Source of the DNA: Starkeya sp. ORNL1 | Lineage (GTDB): Bacteria > Pseudomonadota > Alphaproteobacteria > Rhizobiales > Xanthobacteraceae | Assembly: GCF_012971745.1 (NCBI RefSeq) | Contig: NZ_CP048834.1 | Location: forward strand, 5,341,001-5,405,000 | Direction of reading: 5' to 3' | DNA: 64,000 bases | Shown: positions 58,121 through 64,000 of the stretch, one piece after another | Position numbering within the stretch: position 1 is the stretch's first letter | How the letters are laid out: every line of letters starts with the position of its first letter | The notes under the pieces: generated by a model | Databases searched by the model: none | Seen by the model: the letters and a program-made list of their open reading frames with translations, nothing else | Told to the model about the DNA's origin: nothing | Program-made: the position numbers and the translations under genes

Positions 58121-58570
58121 TCAATTGCAGACCGTCTCTTGTACGAAATAGCGCGTGTGAATATTGCCGTGCGGTACCATCTCGGTCCGGCAATTCGTGC
58201 CACCATAGTAACCGTCGCCATAATTGTCAGTGCCATAGTAGCCGCTGTTGCCATAGGCATAGGGCGCTGCGAGGAGCGCGCCGGCGGCAACACCGGCCGC
58301 CAAAGGATAGCCATAGCCGTAGCCATACCGGCCGTACCGGCCATAGCGCCCATAGCGGGCATAGTTACCGTGCCAGCCACGATTCCAGCCCGCGCCGTGC
58401 CAGCCCGCGCCGTGCCAGCCAGCGCCACCGTGCACCCAGGCCCTGCCACCAGCGTGCACGCCGCCTCCGCCCACCCGGGCTTCAGCGGTGCCCAGCGGCA
58501 CGGCAACAAAGGCGACAGCCAGGATCCCAGCCGCCAGCCCGCCGGCAATACGAGATGCTCCGATTTCCAT
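58121..58570 (-). CDS. Gly/Tyr-rich secreted protein 2
   Basis: 149 residues from ATG 58570 (AGGAG upstream). A signal peptide (residues ~5-32, IAGGLAAGILAVAFVAVPLG to AEA) precedes GGGGVHAGG, an HGAGW/HGAGW repeat and YARYGRYGRYGRYGYGYGYP. C-terminus NCRTEMVPHGNIHTRYFVQE ends TVCN, close to VCN in gene 1 with matching cysteines, so genes 1 and 2 share a common design. Unknown function; likely periplasmic or exported. Confidence 0.8.
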   Translation of the reverse strand: MEIGASRIAGGLAAGILAVAFVAVPLGTAEARVGGGGVHAGGRAWVHGGAGWHGAGWHGAGWNRGWHGNYARYGRYGRYGRYGYGYGYPLAAGVAAGALLAAPYAYGNSGYYGTDNYGDGYYGGTNCRTEMVPHGNIHTRYFVQETVCN

Positions 58571-58690
58571 CGACTTTACTCCTGATTGCGCCCCATCCGG
58601 GAGCAAACAGGAAATGGAGCGGCGATGGTGTTTTGTCTCCTGTACTTACGTTACGTTAATTCGTCACAATACCGGGAGGTTGCAGCACAG

Positions 58691-58723
58691 CATAATAAAA
58701 AGCCCGGCGCGAGGCCGGGCTTT
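58691..58723 (-). terminator. Terminator of Gly-rich gene 3
   Basis: On the minus strand AAAGCCCGGC, loop CTCGC, GCCGGGCTTT, then TTATTATG. Strong stem and T-rich tail, 20 bp past the gene 3 stop. Confidence 0.85.
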
Positions 58724-58743
58724 CCGAGAGGAAATGTGCCGAT

Positions 58744-59238
58744 TTACCAGCACTGATACCGGCGAACCCACACGCGGCGGCCATTTACCCAGCGCCGGAC
58801 GGTCACATAGCCGCAATCGTTGTTGTAGTAACCGTTGTTGTAGGCATAGGGCGCGACGACCAGCGGAAAGCCCCAGCCCCAACCACCGCCGTACCAGCCG
58901 CCGCCATAGCCGCCGCCATACCAGCGTCGGCCGCCATACCAGCGATTGCCGTGCCAGCCGCGATTCCAGCCACCGCCACCCCAGCGCCGGCCGCCACCGC
59001 CCCAGTGACCACCGCCACCGCCCCAGTGACCACCACGCCAGCGCATGCCGCCGCCGCCACCACCCCAGCCGTGCCCGCCGCCACCGCCGTGGCGGACGTC
59101 GACCACGTTGCTCGGCGCTTCTCCGAGGGCCTGCTTGATGGCAATGGGAGCCGCGGGTGCGGCGCTCACAGGAGTTAAGAAGCCGGCGGCAAGGACGGTG
59201 AAACCCGCCGCGACGCCGAGCGTGTAGAGGGACTTCAT
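58744..59238 (-). CDS. Gly/Trp/Arg-rich secreted protein 3
   Basis: 164 residues from ATG 59238 (GAGGAG upstream; GTG 59247 is too close to that site). Signal peptide SLYTLGVAAGFTVLAAGFLT to VSAAPAA. Then KQALGEAPSNVVDVRHGGGG, a Gly/Trp/His-rich core (GGHWGGGGGHWGGGGRRW), Tyr/Trp repeats (WYGGGYGGGWYGGGW) and a C-terminus CGYVTVRRWVNGRRVWVRRY ending QCW. It has two cysteines like genes 1 and 2 but a more basic tail. Confidence 0.8.
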   Translation of the reverse strand: MKSLYTLGVAAGFTVLAAGFLTPVSAAPAAPIAIKQALGEAPSNVVDVRHGGGGGHGWGGGGGGMRWRGGHWGGGGGHWGGGGRRWGGGGWNRGWHGNRWYGGRRWYGGGYGGGWYGGGWGWGFPLVVAPYAYNNGYYNNDCGYVTVRRWVNGRRVWVRRYQCW

Positions 59239-59355
59239 GGTACGCACTCCTCGAACGAGCTTTCCGCCCCCCGTTCCAGGAACCAGCGCGCCAAGGGAGC
59301 AGTTGACGCTTACCTTGAACGTGCTGTCGTCGCTTATGTTCCGATGGGTTAGTGG

Positions 59356-59526
59356 TCACCCGTTATTATTATTGACGACCACGTTGGAGAACACCGGCGC
59401 CTCGATCTGGGTGGCGTCGATGGAGGCGGCGCTGAGGGCGCCGGTGGTCGAGGAAGCGGGAGCCAGGAGCACAGCCGCGCCGAGGATGCCGACCAGCGCC
59501 GCCGAAATGGTGAGCTTGCGAAGCAT
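59356..59526 (-). CDS. 56-residue secreted peptide
   Basis: Read directly from the sequence: MLRKLTISAALVGILGAAVL, then LAPASSTTGALSAASIDATQ and a short end IEAPVFSNVV plus VNNNNG. GAGGA lies 7 nt before the ATG. A basic N-terminus and hydrophobic core suggest a signal peptide cleaved near APASS, leaving a mature peptide of about 30 residues with a four-Asn tail. It stands directly upstream of Gly-rich gene 3, with which it may be exported. No family recognised. Confidence 0.55.
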   Translation of the reverse strand: MLRKLTISAALVGILGAAVLLAPASSTTGALSAASIDATQIEAPVFSNVVVNNNNG

Positions 59527-59717
59527 GGTCTGGTCCTCGTCCGGCCCGCTCTGGGGCGCTTCGTGTGAGTGTGAAAACGAATGTAGCGAGCGCAGGCTGA
59601 ACGGTGCTTGAGAGCGGTGTTCAGCCAGCGTTCACCAAGGCGGCGCCGGCGCGGCGGAGCCTTCGAACTGCCGTAATGCCAGGTGGCCTGAAAGCGTGCG
59701 GAAGGTTAGGCTCACGC

Positions 59718-59852
59718 ATGGCCCGCGAACCGCACCTTTTCCCCCCTGAGGACGACCCCATGGAAGTCTGGGGGCGGCGCATCGGCCGATCCCTGGCGGT
59801 GCTGGCGTGCATCGTGCTCGCTGCCTATCTCATTCTCACCTATCTGCGCTGA
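59718..59852 (+). CDS. Small single-pass membrane protein
   Basis: 44 residues (MAREPHLFPPEDDP then MEVWGRRIGR) with a C-terminal helix SLAVLACIVLAAYLILTYLR. An internal ATG at 59760 has a better Shine-Dalgarno (GAGGA, 7 nt upstream) and would give 30 residues. It precedes the metallopeptidase gene by 8 bp. Function unknown. Confidence 0.5.
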   Translation: MAREPHLFPPEDDPMEVWGRRIGRSLAVLACIVLAAYLILTYLR

Positions 59853-59860
59853 GGCGTATC

Positions 59861-60289
59861 TTGAGCGAGACCATGCCAGACGAAATCGGCGCGTTGCGCC
59901 GCATGAAAGCCCCGACCCTGGCCGAAATGGAGGTCATGGCCGAAGCCGCCTATGCGCGCCTGCCCGAGCGCTTTCGCGCCATGTGCGGCAATGTCGTGGT
60001 GCAGGTGGATGATTTCCCCACCGAAGAGGTGATGGAGCGCATGGAGGCGGAGAGCGAGTTCGACCTGCTCGGCCTGTTCCACGGCGTCGGGCTGGCGCAA
60101 GGCTACGGCACCCAGACCTTCGCCATGCCCAACATGATTTTCCTCTATCGCCGGCCGATCCTCGATTACTGGGCGGAGCACGACGAGACGCTCGGCAAGA
60201 TCGTCACCCATGTGCTGATCCACGAGATCGGCCACCATTTCGGCCTCTCCGATGACGATATGGAGCGGATCGAGGCGCAGGCCGGATAG
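59861..60289 (+). CDS. Zincin-like metallopeptidase family protein
   Basis: 142 residues from TTG 59861 (GAGG 6 nt upstream); ATG 59873 would give 138. The zinc motif is THVLIHEIGHHFGLSDDD, i.e. HEIGHHFG with the extra downstream Asp. This short family (metallopeptidase DUF1025-like) is common in Alphaproteobacteria and has no known substrate. It belongs to the block between leuC and leuD. Confidence 0.85.
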   Translation: MSETMPDEIGALRRMKAPTLAEMEVMAEAAYARLPERFRAMCGNVVVQVDDFPTEEVMERMEAESEFDLLGLFHGVGLAQGYGTQTFAMPNMIFLYRRPILDYWAEHDETLGKIVTHVLIHEIGHHFGLSDDDMERIEAQAG

Positions 60290-60376
60290 ATTTGAAACGT
60301 GCAAATGCTAGGATTCGCACGCCGGCTTTGCTATTCAGCCGGGGCCGCCCTGCGGCACTGCTTAGGAGGTACTGCC

Positions 60377-60982
60377 ATGGACAAGTTCACCACGCTGACC
60401 GGGGTCGCGGCGCCGCTGCATCTCGTCAATGTCGACACCGACATGATCATCCCCGCGCGGTACCTCAAGACGATCAAGCGCACCGGCCTCGGCAAGAGCC
60501 TGTTCTATGAGCTGCGCTACAATGAGGATGGCAGCGAGAACCCGAATTTCGTGCTGAACAAGCCGGCCTATCGCAACGCCCAGATCCTGATCGCCGGCGA
60601 CAATTTCGGCTGCGGCTCCTCGCGCGAGCACGCGCCGTGGGCGCTGCTGGACCACGGCATTCGCTGCGTGATCTCCACCTCGTTCGCCGACATCTTCTAC
60701 AATAACTGCTTCAAGAACGGCATCCTGCCGATCAAGGTGACGCATGAACAGCTGCAGGCGCTGTTCGACGACGCCTCGCGCGGCTCCAACGCGACGGTCT
60801 CGGTCGATCTGGAATCGCAGACCATCAAGGGGCCGGACGGCGGCACGATCAGCTTCGAGATCGATCCGTTCCGCAAGCATTGCCTGCTGAACGGGCTCGA
60901 CGATATCGGCCTCACCGAGGCCAAGGCTGGCGTCATCCAGTCCTACGAGACCCGGCTCGCCGCCGAGCGGCCCTGGGCCTGA
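60377..60982 (+). CDS. leuD: 3-isopropylmalate dehydratase small subunit
   Basis: 201 residues. The swivelling domain shows [34 protein letters not shown] and [20 protein letters not shown] 60377 follows a perfect AGGAGGT. Partner of LeuC (55940-57361) in leucine synthesis; RidA starts 16 bp after it. The intervening 3 kb are unrelated to leucine synthesis. Confidence 0.96.
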   Translation: MDKFTTLTGVAAPLHLVNVDTDMIIPARYLKTIKRTGLGKSLFYELRYNEDGSENPNFVLNKPAYRNAQILIAGDNFGCGSSREHAPWALLDHGIRCVISTSFADIFYNNCFKNGILPIKVTHEQLQALFDDASRGSNATVSVDLESQTIKGPDGGTISFEIDPFRKHCLLNGLDDIGLTEAKAGVIQSYETRLAAERPWA

Positions 60983-60998
60983 GGCGCGAGGGGCGGCG

Positions 60999-61385
60999 AT
61001 GGGTGAGCGTCGGCTGATATCGACCGGCTCGCCTTTCGAGAAGGCCGCCGGCTATTCGCGGGCGGTGGTGGACGGCGACTATGTGTTCGTCGCCGGCACC
61101 ACCGGGTATGACTACGCCACCATGCGCATGCCCGACGCCGTCGAGGAGCAGGCGCACAATGCGTTCCGCACCATCATTGCCGTGCTGGAGGAGGCCGGCA
61201 CCTCGCTCGCCCATGTGGTGCGGGCCAACTACGTGATCACCGACCCCGCCTATGCCGAACAACTGTTCCCGATCTTCGGCGCCTATTTCGGCGAGATCCG
61301 CCCGGCCTCGATGCTGATCGTCGCCGGCCTGCTCAAGCCGGAGATGAAGATCGAGATCGAGGTGACGGCGCGGATTCGCCGCTGA
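60999..61385 (+). CDS. RidA family protein
   Basis: 128 residues with the RidA/YjgF pattern: STGSPFEKAAGYSRAVVDG, VFVAGTTG, EEQAHNAFRTIIAVLEEAG, VVRANYVITDP, and the RPASMLIVAGL segment carrying the arginine that binds the substrate carboxylate. The family removes reactive enamine/imine intermediates made by PLP enzymes. Position behind leuD suggests a link to branched-chain amino-acid metabolism (inference). Confidence 0.9.
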   Translation: MGERRLISTGSPFEKAAGYSRAVVDGDYVFVAGTTGYDYATMRMPDAVEEQAHNAFRTIIAVLEEAGTSLAHVVRANYVITDPAYAEQLFPIFGAYFGEIRPASMLIVAGLLKPEMKIEIEVTARIRR

Positions 61386-61440
61386 TGGGGCGAGCCCCGG
61401 CCGCCGCGCGCCCCGATGTGTCGGGCGCTTCCCGCTGCGG

Positions 61441-64000
61441 TCATGCCGGCACCACTTCATCGGGCCGTCCGGGCGCCGTCGCTTCGTCGGCGATCGCCGC
61501 GTGTTCGGTCTCGCTGATCCGGAACCACGCCACGTAGAGCGCCGGCAGGAATAGCAGCGTCAGCACCGTACCGACGATGATCCCGCCCATCATGGCGTAG
61601 GCCATCGGTCCCCAGAATACTTCGCGCGAGATCGGGATGAGCGCGAGCGAGGCCGCCGCGGCCGTGAGCATGATCGGCCGCATCCGGTGTTCGGTCGCCT
61701 CGAGGACCGCATCCCACTTCGCATGGCCTTCCTGGATCAGATGCTCGATCTGAACGACCAGGATGACAGAGTTGCGGATCAGGATGCCGATGAGTGCCAG
61801 CACGCCAAGGATCGCCACGAAGCCCAGCGGTGCGCCCGAGGGGAGCAGGGCTGCGACGACGCCGATCAGGCCGAGCGGCGCCACCGCCACCACCAGGAAC
61901 AGACGCTGGAAGCTCTGGAGCTGGAACATCAGGAGCGTGGCCATGATGATCAACATGACGGGCGCGACCGCGGCAATCGGGCCCTGACCCTTGGCGCTCT
62001 CCTCGACCGCGCCGCCGGTGACGACGTGGTAGGAAGGCGGCAGCCTGGCGATGAACGCGTCCAGCTCGGGCTTGATCTGGTCAACGACGGTTGCCGGCTG
62101 GACCGAAGAGGTCAGGGCCGCCTTGACGGTGATCGTCGGGATCCGATTGCGCCGCCACAGGATGGGCTGCTCCAGCTCATAGTGGAACGTCGCGATCGCG
62201 GCGAGTGGAAAGGACCGGCCGTTCTGGGCCGGAATCTGAAGATTCTCCAGGGTTTCGATCGAGGCGCGCTCGGTCGAGCGTGCGCGACTGACCACGCTCA
62301 CGAGGTAGATGGAGTCCCGAATCTGCGTCGCCGTCGATCCGCCGACGACGCCGTTCAGCACCGTCGCGACGTCCTGCGAGGTGACGCCGAGCTGACGCGC
62401 CTTGTCCTGCAGTATGTCGATCTTCACCACGCGGGCCGGTTCGTTCCAGTCATAGGTGACGCGATCGGTGTTCGCATTGGCACCGACAATGCCGGCGACC
62501 TCCCGGGCATAAGCGCGGACCTTTGCGACATCGGGACCGCTGACCCGGTACTGGATCGGGCGGCCGACCGGCGGCCCGATGTCGAGCGAGTGAACAAAGA
62601 CGTCGGTGCCGATGAACTCCTGCTCGCCAATCGCCTTCAGGCGCTTGATGACGCGATCGCGCGCTTCAAGCCCCTTGGTCATGATGACGACCTGCCCGAA
62701 ATTGGGGCTTGCCGGCTGCACGTCGTAGGACAGCACGAAGCGCTGGGCGCCTTCGCCGACATAGGACGACCAGAAGGTGATGTCGTCATCGCCCTGCAGC
62801 TTCGCTTCGAAGCGGTCCATCTGCGCTCGGGTCTCGGTGATCGAGGCGTTCTGCGGCGCCGTCCAGTCGACGATCACCTCCGGCCGGTCGGACGACGGGA
62901 AGAACTGCTGCTGCACGAATCCCATGCCGACAAGCGAGCCGACGAAAAGGGCGAGCGTGGCCGCGATCGTCAGCCATTTGAAGCGGACGCAGGCGTACAG
63001 GATGGACCGGAAGAGACGCGTGAACCGCCCGGGTTCTTCGCGATGCTTCTTCATGGATTTTGGCAGCAAGGCTACGCCGAGAAGCGGCGTGAAGACCACC
63101 GCGACGATCCATGACACGACCAGCGAAACGGCGATGACGACAAAAAGCGTGAAGGTGAATTCGCCGGCGCTGCTGTCATTGAGGCCGACGGGAATGAAGC
63201 TCGCGACCGTGACAAGCGTGCCGGTGAGCATGGGAAAGGCGGTGGAGGAATAGACGTGGGTCGCCGCTTTCTCGAGCGTGTCGCCGACTTCGAGGCGGGA
63301 GACCATCATCTCCACTGCGATCATGGCGTCATCGACGAGCAGGCCGAGCGCGATGATGAGCGCGCCGAGCGAGATGCGCTGGAGTGAGATGCCGAAATAC
63401 TGCATCGCCACGAAGGTGATGGCGAGCACCAGCGGGATCGACAGGGCGACGACGAGGCCGGCGCGCATGCCGAGGCTGATGAACGACACGATGAGGACAA
63501 TCGCTATCGCCTCGGCGAGCGCCCGGGTGAAGCCGCCGACCGCCTCTTCGACCACGTGCGGCTGGTCCGAGACCTGGTGGACCTCGACGCCGATGGGAAG
63601 CTCAGCCTCGATCTGGCGCATCTCCTCGACCAACGCCTCCCCGAACTTGAGCAGGTTGGCGGCGGGCTTCATGCCGATCGCGAGCCCGATGGCGGGCTGC
63701 CCGTTGTAGCGGAACAGCGACGTCGGCGGGTCGACATAGCCTCGGCTTATGGTCGCAACGTCCGATAGCCTGAAGAAACGGCCATTGATCCAGAGATTGA
63801 CCTTGCTCAGGTCTTTCTCCGACCCGAACTGCCCGTTGGTGCGGACTGAAACCCGCTCGCCGTTGGCCTCGACCGTGCCGGACGGCGAGACCGCGTTCTG
63901 CGCGCTCAGCGCGTTGATGATGGTCTGCTGCGTGAGGCCGAGCGCCGCCATCTGCTGGGTGGAGAATTCGAGATAGACGATCTCGTCTTGCGCGCCGACC
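61441..64000 (-). CDS. RND efflux transporter permease, partial (N-terminal end off the window)
   Basis: The frame is open to the right edge; 852 residues up to the C-terminus are visible. This is the HAE-type/AcrB superfamily: TM4 carries GLLVDDAMIAVE with the proton-relay Asp pair; the second half repeats with ILGVLALIGILIRNSVILVVQIEHLI and GPMAYAMMGGIIVGTVLTLLFLPAL. Probable substrate range unknown; the porter-domain sequence suggests the multidrug rather than the heavy-metal branch. It ends convergently to ridA. A membrane-fusion partner should lie beyond the window. Confidence 0.9.
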   Translation of the reverse strand, partial: VGAQDEIVYLEFSTQQMAALGLTQQTIINALSAQNAVSPSGTVEANGERVSVRTNGQFGSEKDLSKVNLWINGRFFRLSDVATISRGYVDPPTSLFRYNGQPAIGLAIGMKPAANLLKFGEALVEEMRQIEAELPIGVEVHQVSDQPHVVEEAVGGFTRALAEAIAIVLIVSFISLGMRAGLVVALSIPLVLAITFVAMQYFGISLQRISLGALIIALGLLVDDAMIAVEMMVSRLEVGDTLEKAATHVYSSTAFPMLTGTLVTVASFIPVGLNDSSAGEFTFTLFVVIAVSLVVSWIVAVVFTPLLGVALLPKSMKKHREEPGRFTRLFRSILYACVRFKWLTIAATLALFVGSLVGMGFVQQQFFPSSDRPEVIVDWTAPQNASITETRAQMDRFEAKLQGDDDITFWSSYVGEGAQRFVLSYDVQPASPNFGQVVIMTKGLEARDRVIKRLKAIGEQEFIGTDVFVHSLDIGPPVGRPIQYRVSGPDVAKVRAYAREVAGIVGANANTDRVTYDWNEPARVVKIDILQDKARQLGVTSQDVATVLNGVVGGSTATQIRDSIYLVSVVSRARSTERASIETLENLQIPAQNGRSFPLAAIATFHYELEQPILWRRNRIPTITVKAALTSSVQPATVVDQIKPELDAFIARLPPSYHVVTGGAVEESAKGQGPIAAVAPVMLIIMATLLMFQLQSFQRLFLVVAVAPLGLIGVVAALLPSGAPLGFVAILGVLALIGILIRNSVILVVQIEHLIQEGHAKWDAVLEATEHRMRPIMLTAAAASLALIPISREVFWGPMAYAMMGGIIVGTVLTLLFLPALYVAWFRISETEHAAIADEATAPGRPDEVVPA

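Overview
This window is a high-GC chromosomal segment of an alphaproteobacterium. It is most likely from Hyphomicrobiales (Rhizobiales), and by overall flavour Xanthobacteraceae-like (Ancylobacter/Starkeya/Xanthobacter type); that last step is inference from remembered gene order, not a database match. Supporting signs are the giant ~180 kDa type NAD-glutamate dehydrogenase, CobS/CobT, a mitofilin-like gene inside the hemC-hemD-hemY block, the neighbourhoods aroK-aroB-corC-like and tsaD/hemC, and secA-ppiC, argJ-mutT and ffh-rpsP-rimM-trmD-rplS. No rRNA, tRNA, CRISPR array, transposase or phage gene was seen.

Layout. 1-11 kb: 3' end of a heparinase II/III-family gene, purH, the giant gdh, acs, an ETFB-methyltransferase-like gene and a DUF1772 membrane protein. 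11.2-19.1 kb: an intergenic repeat cluster, then EVE-domain protein, gpsA and tsaD (minus strand), divergent from hemC-hemD-mitofilin-hemY (plus strand), a heme-synthesis and envelope operon. 19.4-26.3 kb: cobT, cobS and a J-domain protein, divergent bolA, then the aroK-aroB-corC-like operon. 26.6-30.6 kb: a 47-residue membrane protein overlapping xerD, a divergent peroxiredoxin/LysR pair, and accA. 30.7-37.4 kb: a lipoprotein L,D-transpeptidase, an NTF2-like protein, secA and a divergent periplasmic parvulin.

37.7-42.7 kb: six tightly packed, mostly overlapping genes (GtrA flippase-like, FAD oxidoreductase, degenerate GT2-like membrane protein, NAD-epimerase-like, TIM-barrel sugar isomerase-like, GT2). 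I read these as one uncharacterised cell-surface glycan module, and it is the best candidate here for an undescribed system. 42.8-51 kb: GNAT, ccmC-ccmD-ccmG (ccmD found by hand), DUF1178, nitrilase-family amidase, grxC, comF, an NDUFAF5-like methyltransferase, an orphan Flp pilin, mutT and argJ. 51-55 kb: the ffh-rpsP-rimM-trmD-rplS translation block. 55-61.4 kb: leuC and leuD separated by three Gly-rich secreted proteins, a 56-residue secreted peptide, a small membrane protein and a zincin-like metalloprotease, followed by RidA. The window ends inside an RND efflux pump on the minus strand.

The intergenic spaces carry several families of palindromic repeats: family A (GTCATCCCGG ends, five copies), family B (CATCCTTCGAGG ends, six copies, one with its halves swapped), family D (TAGAGC/CATCCGAAC core, two full copies plus one related hairpin) and single copies of others, including an element with 10-bp terminal inverted repeats. 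One regulatory signal stands out: an 11-bp stem that buries the whole Shine-Dalgarno sequence of the glutamate dehydrogenase gene.
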